NCBI GenBank assembly: GCA_900552445.1
Contig: URZS01000005.1
Location: 1 to 16,692 of the forward strand
Length of the DNA: 16,692 nucleotides
DNA from: an uncultured Veillonella sp.
Lineage (GTDB): Bacteria; Bacillota; Negativicutes; Veillonellales; Veillonellaceae
Direction: 5' to 3'
The position numbers and the translations under genes were made by a program. The notes beneath the pieces are model-generated. The model made no database searches and was not told the DNA's origin. It worked only from the letters and a program-made list of their open reading frames with translations. Position 1 is the first letter of the stretch. The number at the start of each line of letters is the position of its first letter. Below, piece after piece: positions 8,538 to 16,683 of the stretch.

Positions 8538-8564
8538 CGGTGAGTATACTTTAATTATACACCG
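8538..8564 (-). promoter_or_regulatory. Promoter with inverted repeat for the gene at 8254
   Basis: Reading leftward, a TATAAT -10 is at 8559-8554; the -35 is weak (TTTTTA at 17 bases). CGGTG (8538-8542) and CACCG (8560-8564), with TATA halves inside, form an imperfect inverted repeat that straddles the -10. This could be an operator for a repressor or simply a hairpin at the transcript start. Confidence 0.45.
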
Positions 8565-8646
8565 ACTTTAGTAATTTAAAAAGATGAACTTATAGATTAT
8601 CTAGCTTTTATTAGGTAATTAATAGTAATTATTTATTATTATACAG

Positions 8647-8708
8647 AAAAAGGCATAGTATCGATGTCCTACGGCGCTTGGCCAATAGCACATTTGATAC
8701 TATGCCTT
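8647..8708 (-). terminator. Terminator of the mutA-mutB-meaB operon
   Basis: GATACTATGCC (8696-8706) and GGCATAGTATC (8652-8662) are perfect partners, extended to AAGGCATAGTATC/GATACTATGCCTT, with ATGT/ACAT pairing further inside the loop. Reading leftward the stem is followed by TTTTT (A run 8647-8651). The upstream arm is present in three tandem copies (see 8693-8761), so three overlapping hairpins can share one downstream arm. Confidence 0.75.
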
Positions 8709-8761
8709 GTATGTATTTGATACTATTCCTTTTATGTGTTTGATACTATGCCTTTTATGTT
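8693..8761. repeat. Three tandem 23-bp repeats of a terminator arm
   Basis: Units start at 8693, 8716 and 8739 with an exact 23-base period. Each holds TTTGATACTATGCCTT followed by about seven bases ending in TATGT. The middle unit differs by one base in the arm (ATTCC for ATGCC), and the first has CTTGT for CTTTT. The last unit runs into the meaB stop codon at 8760-8762. All three are in the same orientation and are complementary to the single arm at 8650-8662. Confidence 0.9.
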
Positions 8762-10013
8762 ATCGTAAGGACTTATCAAAGACGGTAATTAGTTCTTCTA
8801 CGGCTTGAGATTCGCTCATTTCACCGTCTAAGACAGCATTTTCAACTTCCCCCATACGACCTTGAATGACTACATTGTTAAAGAATAGGTTGTGCAAGTG
8901 TTCGTCAATCATATCACGTACCCAACGGAGGGATTGTTCTTGACGTCGTTTTAAGAATACCCCGTTTTCTTTACCTTGTTCAGCAAATTCTTGGATTACA
9001 TCCCACAATTCGTCGAGACCATCCTTCGTAACGGCTGAACATGTGTAAGCTTGGGTCTTCCATTTTTCCGTAGCGGGACGAATGTAATGTAACATCCGAT
9101 CGTAATCGCTACGAGCGATGAGAGCACGCTTGAGGTTGTCCCCATCAGCCTTATTGACCACAATAGCATCAGCAAGTTCCATAACGCCTTTTTTGATGCC
9201 TTGCAATTCATCGCCTGCACCAGTTAAGACGATGAGCATAAAGAAGTCTACCATGGAGCGCACAGTAACTTCGCTTTGCCCTACACCAACGGTTTCGACG
9301 AGAATGATATCGTACCCAGCAGCCTCGCAAAGTAGCATCGTTTCTCTACTTTTACGAGCCACACCGCCTAGTGTACCACCAGCCGGCGATGGACGGATAT
9401 AGGCTTCAGGATGTTTCGTCAACGTTTCCATCCGCGTTTTATCGCCCAAAATACTGCCTTTTGTGACTTGGCTTGTAGGGTCTACAGCGAGTACGGCCAC
9501 CTTGTAACCAGCTTCAATGAGCATGTTACCAAAGGCTTCAATAAATGTACTTTTACCGGCCCCAGGCACACCAGTAATACCGATGCGCAACGCCTTGCCC
9601 GTACGAGGCAATACGGCTTGCAATACTTGTTGAGCTAGTTTGAAATGGTCCTTATTATTACTTTCTACTAATGTGATAGCCCGTGAAAGTATAACGCGGT
9701 CCCCCTGCTCGATACCGCGTACATAATCAGCGACAGTTAATTTCTTTCGCCGCTGTACGGGACGTACCGACGGAGCCAGATGAGCGGAGCTAGACAAGAG
9801 GCCATCATGCATTTCTTTGACGCCTTTCATCACGTGACACGCAAAGGTATCATCTTTCTTCGCATCTTCTGGCACCCAGTCCGGACGATACGTACTACCC
9901 TCGGCGTTTGCGTTTTTTACACCTAATTCTGGCGCCTTACCTTCACCAGTGGTAAAAGTAGCATCCTGTGTATTGCGCAATTCATCCGGAGTAGGCCGTT
10001 TGTTATCAGTCAT
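8760..10013 (-). CDS. meaB: MeaB/ArgK-type GTPase, methylmalonyl-CoA mutase chaperone
   Basis: This cytosolic G3E-family GTPase protects and reactivates methylmalonyl-CoA mutase by gating cobalamin loading. The 417-residue product has the P-loop GVPGAGKST at 148-156, VDPTS at 177-181, [12 protein letters not shown] at 209-220, ETVGVGQSE at 240-248 (switch/Walker B region) and the guanine motif NKAD at 287-290. The C-terminal part is helical and fits the dimerisation arm. It overlaps the end of mutB by eight bases, pointing to coupled translation. The first roughly 85 residues, polar and Pro/Lys/Asp-rich, have no counterpart in typical MeaB proteins of about 330 residues, where the conserved part begins near [10 protein letters not shown] (91). 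Either this is a real extension or translation begins lower, for example at Met68 (9812). Family identification is secure; the start is less so. Confidence 0.92.
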   Translation of the reverse strand: MTDNKRPTPDELRNTQDATFTTGEGKAPELGVKNANAEGSTYRPDWVPEDAKKDDTFACHVMKGVKEMHDGLLSSSAHLAPSVRPVQRRKKLTVADYVRGIEQGDRVILSRAITLVESNNKDHFKLAQQVLQAVLPRTGKALRIGITGVPGAGKSTFIEAFGNMLIEAGYKVAVLAVDPTSQVTKGSILGDKTRMETLTKHPEAYIRPSPAGGTLGGVARKSRETMLLCEAAGYDIILVETVGVGQSEVTVRSMVDFFMLIVLTGAGDELQGIKKGVMELADAIVVNKADGDNLKRALIARSDYDRMLHYIRPATEKWKTQAYTCSAVTKDGLDELWDVIQEFAEQGKENGVFLKRRQEQSLRWVRDMIDEHLHNLFFNNVVIQGRMGEVENAVLDGEMSESQAVEELITVFDKSLR

Positions 10014-12195
10014 GAGACTCGTCTTGAACGTGACTAGTCAATGTTTCTAGTAATTTTTTCGCCGCTACTGGCAAAACTGTACCAGGGCCAAAGATAGCCA
10101 CTGCGCCATGTTCGCGTAGGAACTCATAGTCCTGAGCAGGGATTACGCCGCCGATGGCAACTAAAATATCTCCACGACCTCGCTTGTTGAGTTCTTCTAC
10201 AAGTTGAGGTAACAATGTTTTGTGACCTGCCGCAAGAGAACTGAAGCCGACGATGTGAACGTCATTATCCACCGCATCTTGTGCTGTTTCTTCTGGAGTT
10301 TGGAACAAAGGTCCGATATCTACGTCAAAGCCCATATCCGCGAAGGATGTAGCGATAACTTTGGCACCACGGTCATGACCGTCTTGGCCCATCTTAGCAA
10401 TCATGATACGAGGGCGACGACCTTCGAGTTCTTCGAAATCATCCGCCATTTGACGTACTTCTTTGATTACATCGTCATCTTCATATTCGCTGGAATATAC
10501 GCCGGAAATAGAGCGGATAACCGCTTTATGGCGACCGCATACCTTTTCAACAGCAAAGGAAATTTCGCCCAAGGATGCACGCGCACGAGCGGCTTCAAGT
10601 GCAAGAGCAAGCAAGTTGCCTTCCCCAGATTCAGTAGCATTGGTAATCGCTTCGAGACAGGATTGAACCTTATCTTCGTCACGGTTAGCACGCAATTGTT
10701 CGAGACGACGAATTTGCGCTTCCCGTACAGCCGTGTTATCTACGTCGAGGATATCTAATGGATCTTCTTTATCTAGACGGTATTTGTTGATACCGATGAT
10801 CGCTTCACGACCAGAGTCGATACGAGCTTGGCGACGAGCCGCAGCTTCTTCGATACGCATCTTAGGAAGACCTGTGTCAATCGCTTTCGCCATACCACCA
10901 AGGGATTCGATTTCTTGGATATGACCCCAAGCGCGACGAATCAATTCATCAGTCAACGCTTCTACATAGTAGGAACCGCCCCATGGGTCGATAACTTTAC
11001 ATACTTTAGTTTCGTCTTGGATGTAAAGCTGAGTATTACGTGCAATACGTGCAGAGAAGTCCGTAGGCAACGCAATGGCTTCGTCAAGCGCATTTGTATG
11101 TAGGGATTGAGTATGGCCCAAAGCTGCCCCCATCGCTTCCATACATGTACGAGCTACGTTGTTGAATGGATCTTGTTCTGTTAAGGACCAACCAGAGGTT
11201 TGGCTATGTGTACGAAGTGCCATGGATTTAGGATTTTCAGAGCCGAAGCTATTGATAATCTTAGCCCACAACATACGTGCTGCACGCATTTTTGCCACTT
11301 CCATGAAGTAGTTTTTACCGATTGCCCAGAAGAAGGACAACCGTGGGGCGAATTTATCTACGTGAAGGCCTGCATTTACACCTGTACGGATGTATTCGAG
11401 ACCATCGGCCAATGTGTAACCTAATTCGATGTCCGCAGTAGCGCCCGCTTCTTGCATATGGTAGCCAGAAATGGAGATACTGTTGAACTTAGGCATGTAC
11501 TGGGATGTATACGCAAAGATATCGCCGATGATACGCATGGACGTAGCTGGAGGGTAAATATAGGTATTACGTACCATGAACTCTTTCAAGATATCATTTT
11601 GGATCGTACCAGCCATAACCTTTTTATCAACGCCCTGTTCTTCACCTGCTAGGATGTAGAACGCCATAACAGGCAATACGGCGCCGTTCATTGTCATGGA
11701 TACGGACATTTGGTCAAGAGGGATACCAGAGAATAGAATTTCCATGTCGAGGATGGAGTCTACCGCAACGCCCGCTTTACCAACATCGCCTACTACGCGA
11801 GGATGGTCAGAGTCATAGCCACGGTGTGTAGCAAGGTCAAAGGCAATAGACAAACCTTTTTGGCCCGCTGCCAAGTTACGACGATAGAACGCATTGGATT
11901 CTTCCGCAGTGGAGAAACCAGCGTACTGACGTACTGTCCAAGGACGAGTAACGTACATTGTGGAATAAGGTCCACGCAAGAATGGAGGTACACCAGCCAT
12001 ATAGTCAAGGTGTGTCATCCCTTCATAATCCATCTCTGTATAGAGAGGTTTTAGTTGGATTTGCTCCATTGTTGTATTATATAAATCTTCAAAGCTTTTT
12101 CCTGTTTCTTTTTGAAGTTCAGCAAGCCATGCATCGCGAGATGTCGGTGACTGCGTTCCCAAGCCAAGAGAGGAGAAGTCTGGATTTTTAAACAT
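10006..12195 (-). CDS. mutB: Methylmalonyl-CoA mutase, large catalytic subunit
   Basis: This 729-residue adenosylcobalamin enzyme interconverts succinyl-CoA and (R)-methylmalonyl-CoA. In propionate-forming fermenters it runs toward methylmalonyl-CoA. The N-terminal TIM-barrel includes [19 protein letters not shown] around residues 78-96, with the substrate-contacting tyrosine at 81, and [10 protein letters not shown] around 243-252, with active-site His246. The C-terminal cobalamin domain (about 595-725) has the base-off/His-on motif DGHDRG at 605-610, with axial ligand His607, then [10 protein letters not shown] and GGVIP. All catalytic features are present, so this is the active subunit. 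Its start lies four bases after the mutA stop, with an AAAGGGA site inside the end of mutA, and it overlaps meaB. Some genomes call this subunit mcmA or scpA; the symbol follows the mutA/mutB convention. Confidence 0.97.
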   Translation of the reverse strand: MFKNPDFSSLGLGTQSPTSRDAWLAELQKETGKSFEDLYNTTMEQIQLKPLYTEMDYEGMTHLDYMAGVPPFLRGPYSTMYVTRPWTVRQYAGFSTAEESNAFYRRNLAAGQKGLSIAFDLATHRGYDSDHPRVVGDVGKAGVAVDSILDMEILFSGIPLDQMSVSMTMNGAVLPVMAFYILAGEEQGVDKKVMAGTIQNDILKEFMVRNTYIYPPATSMRIIGDIFAYTSQYMPKFNSISISGYHMQEAGATADIELGYTLADGLEYIRTGVNAGLHVDKFAPRLSFFWAIGKNYFMEVAKMRAARMLWAKIINSFGSENPKSMALRTHSQTSGWSLTEQDPFNNVARTCMEAMGAALGHTQSLHTNALDEAIALPTDFSARIARNTQLYIQDETKVCKVIDPWGGSYYVEALTDELIRRAWGHIQEIESLGGMAKAIDTGLPKMRIEEAAARRQARIDSGREAIIGINKYRLDKEDPLDILDVDNTAVREAQIRRLEQLRANRDEDKVQSCLEAITNATESGEGNLLALALEAARARASLGEISFAVEKVCGRHKAVIRSISGVYSSEYEDDDVIKEVRQMADDFEELEGRRPRIMIAKMGQDGHDRGAKVIATSFADMGFDVDIGPLFQTPEETAQDAVDNDVHIVGFSSLAAGHKTLLPQLVEELNKRGRGDILVAIGGVIPAQDYEFLREHGAVAIFGPGTVLPVAAKKLLETLTSHVQDESHD

Positions 12196-12199
12196 GAGC

Positions 12200-14362
12200 T
12201 CACATCCCTTTCTTATCTTGTAATGTATTCAAGATTTCGTAACAATTTGCACGAACGGAAATGAAGTCGTCTACGCCAGCTTCACGGTATACAGGCTCAA
12301 GATCCTTAGGAGGTGCCCCTGCCAAGATAACCGTTACATTCGGCATAGTTTCTTTCAATTCTTTCGCAAGTGGTGGTACTAATTCAGGATATGTATCATC
12401 TGTGGAACAGATAACGACAACATCAGCACCACTTTCACGAGCCGCCTTCGCAGCGTCAGCCGTAGTTTCATGGCCGTCATTTTTAATCACTTCAAAAGCA
12501 CCTACTTCGAAGAAGCCTGTGGAGAAGTCCGCACGAGGTTTGTGTTGAGGAATTGGGCCCATATTAGCCAAGAATACCTTCACATTGTCTTTCGTACGTT
12601 GTTTATAGTTTTCAGTGCGCATGCGAAGTGCTTCAAATTGTTCAGTCCAGCGATGAGCCGTGATTGGTTCAATCGTTTCAGAAGAAATATCGCCAGCGTC
12701 TAAAGACTTACGGATTTGACGAATCGTCAACTTTTGTAACGCTCCAAGCTCGATGAGGCCAATCAAAGCGCCTGGCTCTGTCGTACTTGCTTCTAGGGTA
12801 GCCTGTGCTTTAGAAATAGCATCTGGCTCCGCACTTGCCAAGTATTCTTCAATTTGAGCAACCCGTTTTTGACGCAATGTTTCTTGATTTTCTGGTCTAG
12901 GATCTAATAGCTCTTCTGTCATGTTCGCATACATGTTGTTACCTACAGCCACATCTCTGCGGAATGCAAGGTTTTTGAAGCGTTCATCAAGAATAGCTTT
13001 AACTTGAGCTTGTGGATAGCCTTCTTTCAAAGCCGCCACGATGCCACCTTTAGATTCGATAGTTTGGAACTCAGCCCAAATTTTTTCACATAATTCAGCA
13101 GCCAGTGTTTCCACGTACCAAGAACCGCCTACAGGGTCCACAGGTTGACGCAACTCGAATTCAGTTTGCAACATAACTTGAATGTTACGAGCAATACGGC
13201 GAGAGAAATCGTCCGCTTTGCGAATTGGTTGGTCGAATGGGGATACTTCAAGGCTGTTCAAACCGCCTACAACGCCAGAGAACGCTTGTGTTGTGTTACG
13301 CAACAAGTTTACATATGGGTCGTATACAGTTTTTGTGAAAGCAGATGTTCTGCCGTGTACATGAACGGCACGGTCCGCTTCTTCAGCGCCAAACGCTTCC
13401 ATGATGCGAGCCCAAAGTACGCGCAACGCACGCAATTTAGCGATTTCCATAAAGAAGTTTGCGCCCAAGGAGAAGGTGAACATCATGCTATTAGCGATGG
13501 TGTGAATATCGATGTTTCGTTGTGCCAGTTGACGCACATAGCAAACAGCTGTTGCCAATGCATAAGCTACTTCTTGTACATCGTTAGCGCCGCCATTAGC
13601 ATATACATCACCAGATACGAGCACTGTTTTAAGCTCTGGAGCTTGTTCTTTAGCCCATACAACAGTATGTGCCATTTCATCAAAGGCTGTGTCTAAGGAA
13701 ATGTGCAATGCACCGTCTTTAGCCCAAACGCCAACAGGATCTGCACCAACGAGACCTTTTAAGTCAGCTGTTTGTTTTTTAGAGCCTTTCACAGTGGCTG
13801 CCAACATACCAAGCAAGATTGCCGCAGAAGCGCCTGTTTCAATGTATAAAGGATTTTCTTTAAGATTGAAACGCTCGATCAATTGTTTGCAGTCATCCAT
13901 GGTGGACAAGGATGTACCACCAACACCAACGGATGCGCCTACTTGCACATCTTGATCATGGCGTGTCGCTTCATCAAGACGGATGTTGTGGATGGTGCCG
14001 CCTTTTACAATTTCGTATAAACTTGCATGGTTAGCATCTTTAGGCAAGGAATCGTCTACGTACTGGGATACGCCCCAAGACTCTTTAATATAACCACTTG
14101 CCTTAGTGCCACGTAGGAACTCGCCTGCCCCAGGGTATACACCTTTTGGAATTTTTTCTCCATGCAGTGCAGGTGTGTAAATTGGCTGCAACGTAATACC
14201 TTCATAGGTTTTAGTGAACATCTTCTTGTGGAAGTCCCCACCTTTTAACGCCTTTTCAACTTCAGCCTGCCATTGTTCATACGTAGGTTTCTCAAATTCG
14301 TCAAAGGATACAGGTGCTAATAGATCGCGTTCTGCGTCCTTCGAAGTCTTTTTGTCAGACAT
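12200..14362 (-). CDS. mutA: Methylmalonyl-CoA mutase, small non-catalytic subunit
   Basis: This 720-residue partner of the large subunit forms the heterodimeric mutase known from Propionibacterium. It keeps the barrel and the overall shape of the C-terminal cobalamin domain (from about 593), but the B12-ligand motif DxHxxG is missing. The matching stretch reads [13 protein letters not shown], and the later GG motif is replaced by LAGAPPKDL. It therefore should not bind cobalamin, as expected for the beta subunit. AAGGAGG at 14370-14376 precedes ATG 14362 by seven bases. It is the first gene of the operon with mutB and meaB, and follows a cobalamin riboswitch and terminator. No epimerase or decarboxylase subunit genes, which would complete the route to propionyl-CoA, are in the window. 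Confidence 0.95.
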   Translation of the reverse strand: MSDKKTSKDAERDLLAPVSFDEFEKPTYEQWQAEVEKALKGGDFHKKMFTKTYEGITLQPIYTPALHGEKIPKGVYPGAGEFLRGTKASGYIKESWGVSQYVDDSLPKDANHASLYEIVKGGTIHNIRLDEATRHDQDVQVGASVGVGGTSLSTMDDCKQLIERFNLKENPLYIETGASAAILLGMLAATVKGSKKQTADLKGLVGADPVGVWAKDGALHISLDTAFDEMAHTVVWAKEQAPELKTVLVSGDVYANGGANDVQEVAYALATAVCYVRQLAQRNIDIHTIANSMMFTFSLGANFFMEIAKLRALRVLWARIMEAFGAEEADRAVHVHGRTSAFTKTVYDPYVNLLRNTTQAFSGVVGGLNSLEVSPFDQPIRKADDFSRRIARNIQVMLQTEFELRQPVDPVGGSWYVETLAAELCEKIWAEFQTIESKGGIVAALKEGYPQAQVKAILDERFKNLAFRRDVAVGNNMYANMTEELLDPRPENQETLRQKRVAQIEEYLASAEPDAISKAQATLEASTTEPGALIGLIELGALQKLTIRQIRKSLDAGDISSETIEPITAHRWTEQFEALRMRTENYKQRTKDNVKVFLANMGPIPQHKPRADFSTGFFEVGAFEVIKNDGHETTADAAKAARESGADVVVICSTDDTYPELVPPLAKELKETMPNVTVILAGAPPKDLEPVYREAGVDDFISVRANCYEILNTLQDKKGM

Positions 14363-14499
14363 ATATGTGCCTCCTTTTCAACTCGAAACCATACCGAGAA
14401 ACAGCGCACCGTACCTGCGAATTGTTATATCTATGAATCACTCGAGCTTTCCTATATTTGGATCACAACAACCTTAAATCTGTGTCCATTAATTCAATA

Positions 14500-14505
14500 A
14501 TTATA
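14500..14505 (-). promoter_or_regulatory. Possible internal -10 downstream of the riboswitch terminator
   Basis: A perfect TATAAT reads leftward at 14505-14500, between the riboswitch terminator and mutA. The sequence 17 bases upstream (TGTTTA) is a poor -35 and there is no TG extension. If active it would give cobalamin-independent transcription of the mutase operon, but AT-rich DNA throws up such matches often. Confidence 0.25.
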
Positions 14506-14545
14506 AAGCCTGATTCATATGCTAAACAGCCACTTTCAAGGGCAA

Positions 14546-14576
14546 CAAAAAACGTGCCACCCAAAAGTGACACGTA
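14546..14576 (-). terminator. Intrinsic terminator of the cobalamin riboswitch
   Basis: Reading leftward, ACGTGTCAC (14575-14567) pairs with GTGGCACGT (14560-14552), with one G-U pair and a 6-base loop, followed directly by TTTTTT (14552-14547). It lies about 95 bases after the aptamer and 185 bases before mutA, so it is well placed as the expression platform that stops transcription before the operon. Confidence 0.8.
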
Positions 14577-14669
14577 AGGTTTCTTATTGAAAGGTACGCC
14601 AAAAAAACACTGAAGCCAGCATACCCCAATCCCCTTCCTATCGCTCGTAGGTACATAACGGTGATTATC

Positions 14670-14820
14670 AAATAGGCAGTTCTCCTGGCTCGGGCTCATC
14701 ACCTCGCTTTCGCCTTCCCAGATTTCTCCAGTGACATGAATGAAAGCAGGCTCGTCCTTACAGTGGCGGGACCGCATCGGCTTGTACCGATTTCTCTATT
14801 AAGTCTTGCGACACCTATTC
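14670..14820 (-). promoter_or_regulatory. Cobalamin riboswitch in front of mutA-mutB-meaB
   Basis: Reading leftward the leader carries the conserved cobalamin aptamer blocks in order: GCGGTCCCGCCACTGTAAGG (near 14775-14756), GTCACTGG, GGGAAGG, GATGAGCCC, and the B12 box AGCCAGGAGAACTGCC (14690-14675). The ends close as helix P1, AATAGG (14819-14814) with CCTATT (14676-14671). A promoter precedes it at 14844-14873 and a terminator follows at 14546-14576. Known members of this class sense adenosylcobalamin or other cobalamins and usually reduce expression when bound. Here the controlled genes encode the cobalamin-dependent mutase and its GTPase. Confidence 0.95.
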
Positions 14821-14843
14821 TCTATATTCGTTGTTCTAAGTCC

Positions 14844-14873
14844 AATATAGTGTAAGATTATGCACAAAGTCAA
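14844..14873 (-). promoter_or_regulatory. Promoter of the riboswitch-mutase operon
   Basis: Reading leftward, TTGACT (14873-14868) and TATATT (14849-14844) are separated by 18 bases. Transcription would start near 14837, just ahead of the aptamer's first helix. This is the best promoter in the divergent gap on this strand. Confidence 0.75.
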
Positions 14874-15020
14874 TGAACATAACAGTTAATCATAAGTAAC
14901 AAATTTTAGGTTATAACTGAAAATCATATACAATAACCAAAACGCATAATTCTATTTTAAGTATTCATGGAATGGGTAAAAGTAGGTTTACTATTAACAA
15001 CACTATACACACTATCCGCA

Positions 15021-15029
15021 TGATATAAT
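15021..15029 (+). promoter_or_regulatory. Extended -10 promoter of rarD
   Basis: TGATATAAT forms a perfect extended -10 (TG, one base, TATAAT at 15024-15029). The -35 region (15001-15006) is poor, as is common for this class. The start of transcription would be near 15036, leaving a short leader with the GAGGAGG site. The in-frame ATG at 15028 overlaps this element and so is not the translation start. Confidence 0.7.
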
Positions 15030-15057
15030 GATTTTATCAATACGAGGAGGTCGCATT

Positions 15058-15954
15058 ATGAACGATATAAATAAAAAGGGGCTTAGCGCCACCTTACTGT
15101 GCTGTTTAATCTGGGGCTTACTCCCCCTATATTGGGCACTACTTAATCAAGTTTCTTCCTTTTCGGTACTATCGCACCGCATCATCTGGTCCGGTGTTTG
15201 GATGTTTTTCCTTGTTATCATCACCGGTCGTCAACAACTACGCATCGATATCCACTATTTACGCACCAACCTTACTCAATTAGGACTATTATTACTTGCG
15301 GCTATGCTGATTAGTATCAATTGGTTCACCTATATTTGGGCCGTTACCAACCAACACGTTCTCGATACTAGCCTCGGATACTATATCAATCCACTACTCA
15401 ATGTATTGCTAGGTATCGTCATCTATAAAGAAACCTTGCTATGGTCACAAAAATTAAGCATCGCCATCGCTGTACTAGGTGTATCTATCATGACCTATGA
15501 GCTAGGCTCACTACCGATTATTTCCATTGTACTAGCCGTAACTTTTAGTCTCTATGGGGCTATCAAAAAACGCCTCACCATCCATCCATTTTCGAGTATT
15601 GCCATGGAGGCGTGGCTTATTACACCTATAGCTCTATGGTATGTGCTAACAGTAGATACTACATCATGGTCTTTTATTGAAAACATGACCTCCACCGGTC
15701 TACTACTCGTTTGTTCAGGCCTTACTACATACGTGCCCCTTATCCTTTTTTCCTATGGGGCTCGTTTATTGCCACTTAACGTGCTAGGATTCTTACAATA
15801 CCTATCTCCAACTATGGGCTTTTTCTTGGCTATCTTTTACTTTGGTGAAAGCTTTGGCATACCTCAGATGATCGCCTTCGGTTGTATATGGATAGCCTTA
15901 GTATTATTCTCGTTATCAAGGCAAATTACAACGCGCATTAGCCTAAAAAAATAA
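15058..15954 (+). CDS. rarD: RarD-type EamA/DMT family transporter
   Basis: The 298-residue inner-membrane protein has ten predicted hydrophobic helices in two EamA repeats. The start (KGLSATLLCCLIWGLLPLYWALL) and the following HRIIWSGVWMF are typical of RarD, a family of about 295 residues first linked to chloramphenicol sensitivity. The transported substrate is not established. GAGGAGG at 15044-15050 lies seven bases before ATG 15058, and an upstream in-frame ATG falls inside the promoter. It is divergent from the riboswitch-mutase operon and followed after 35 bases by the HicB-like gene, with no terminator between them, so the two may share a transcript. The link to B12 or propionate metabolism, if any, is unknown. 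Confidence 0.88.
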   Translation: MNDINKKGLSATLLCCLIWGLLPLYWALLNQVSSFSVLSHRIIWSGVWMFFLVIITGRQQLRIDIHYLRTNLTQLGLLLLAAMLISINWFTYIWAVTNQHVLDTSLGYYINPLLNVLLGIVIYKETLLWSQKLSIAIAVLGVSIMTYELGSLPIISIVLAVTFSLYGAIKKRLTIHPFSSIAMEAWLITPIALWYVLTVDTTSWSFIENMTSTGLLLVCSGLTTYVPLILFSYGARLLPLNVLGFLQYLSPTMGFFLAIFYFGESFGIPQMIAFGCIWIALVLFSLSRQITTRISLKK

Positions 15955-15989
15955 AGTATATCTTATATCAACTAAAAAAAGGAGGAAAT

Positions 15990-16367
15990 ATGAAATTTAT
16001 ATACCCTGCCATAATCCATGATGACGCTGATGGTTTCTGGGCTGAGTTTCCAGACTTAGAATATACAAGTAGTACGGGCTCAACACTAACAGAGCTTGTA
16101 ACTAATGCACAAGAGGCAATGGAACTGTATATTTTAGGAGCCCTAGAGGATGGACAAAGCTTACCTACTCCAACCTCTATTCGCGACTTACCATGCACAG
16201 ATACCACATATCCTACATTAGTTCAAACAGATATAGATTTAGCTAAAAACAGTAAATCCGTAAAGAAAACCTTAACCATTCCTGCATGGCTAAATGATAG
16301 AGCGCTTGCGAAAGGTATCAATTTCTCCCAAATTCTACAAGAAGCATTGGTGGAGAAAACAATGTAA
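15990..16367 (+). CDS. hicB: HicB-family antitoxin, apparently without HicA
   Basis: The 125-residue product has an N-terminal HicB domain (about 1-65): the family's YPAIIHDDADGFWAEFPDLE start, a GSTLTELVTNAQEAMELYI helix, and the LEDGQSLPTP motif. The C-terminal part (91-125, KKTLTIPAWLNDRALAKGIN and after) looks like a ribbon-helix-helix DNA-binding domain. HicB normally neutralises the small mRNA-cutting toxin HicA and represses the operon. Here only 35 bases separate it from rarD upstream, and downstream lies a convergent membrane gene, so no hicA of about 60 codons is visible on either side. A GGAGG site is four bases before the ATG. It may be a solitary regulator or the relic of a lost toxin pair. 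Confidence 0.85.
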   Translation: MKFIYPAIIHDDADGFWAEFPDLEYTSSTGSTLTELVTNAQEAMELYILGALEDGQSLPTPTSIRDLPCTDTTYPTLVQTDIDLAKNSKSVKKTLTIPAWLNDRALAKGINFSQILQEALVEKTM

Positions 16368-16375
16368 ATTTACAT
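16362..16375. repeat. Perfect 14-bp palindrome at the hicB end
   Basis: ATGTAAATTTACAT is a perfect palindrome covering the last codon and stop of hicB. It lies in the ten-base gap before the convergent membrane gene. It could be a binding site, for instance for HicB itself, but is AT-rich and may be chance. No terminator hairpin is seen between these convergent genes. Confidence 0.4.
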
Positions 16376-16377
16376 CA

Positions 16378-16683
16378 TCAATTGCTTAGCAAAATTAAGA
16401 CTACTGTCCACGCAATAACTGCTAAGGTGAGTAATATGATACAAAGCATCCACAGAATTATTACGAAATAGAGCAATAATTTTAGTACATATAATACATC
16501 AAACCATATACTATGACGATCTTCTAATCGCGCCATATATTCGGAGAGATGGCGCACCATAAATGGGGCTTTCGCATTAGGATTCAGCTTCTTCCAGTAC
16601 AGCATAATATACGGCGTTACAAAACAACCTACCAACACTAAGTATGTAAGGAATAACGGTGTTTCTATATCATGTTGGGACAT
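16378..16683 (-). CDS. Small membrane protein, function unknown
   Basis: The 101-residue product has a hydrophobic segment at about 9-30, a polar, charged loop at 31-59 (KKLNPNAKAPFMVRHLSEYMARLEDRH), and a very hydrophobic C-terminal part at 61-99 that could hold two helices rich in Leu, Ile and Trp. I do not recognise the family. The ATG at 16683 has AGGG five bases upstream, close to the window edge. The remaining bases do not show whether the gene follows another in an operon to the right. The stop is ten bases from the hicB stop on the other strand. Coding is likely; function is unassigned. Confidence 0.65.
   Translation of the reverse strand: MSQHDIETPLFLTYLVLVGCFVTPYIMLYWKKLNPNAKAPFMVRHLSEYMARLEDRHSIWFDVLYVLKLLLYFVIILWMLCIILLTLAVIAWTVVLILLSN

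Noticed and set aside
8693..8761. Three 23-bp repeats as a small CRISPR array
   Set aside because: The units are contiguous with no unique spacers of usual length, are complementary to an adjacent arm with a T run, and no cas gene is nearby. A terminator arm duplication explains them better.
9118..9402. Open frames on the opposite strand of meaB, mutB, mutA and the pur genes
   Set aside because: They are shadows of strongly conserved coding frames, with no ribosome binding sites or protein signatures.
14463..14777. A 104-codon leftward open frame starting near the riboswitch
   Set aside because: It reads through the conserved cobalamin aptamer and the terminator hairpin, has no ribosome binding site or recognisable protein features, and is explained by the RNA.
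15028..15057. Longer rarD start at ATG 15028
   Set aside because: This ATG overlaps the extended -10 element and the added codons include the GAGGAGG site of ATG 15058.
15955..15989. Possible hicA or terminator between rarD and hicB
   Set aside because: The gap is only 35 bases, too short for a toxin gene, and shows no GC-rich hairpin with a T run.
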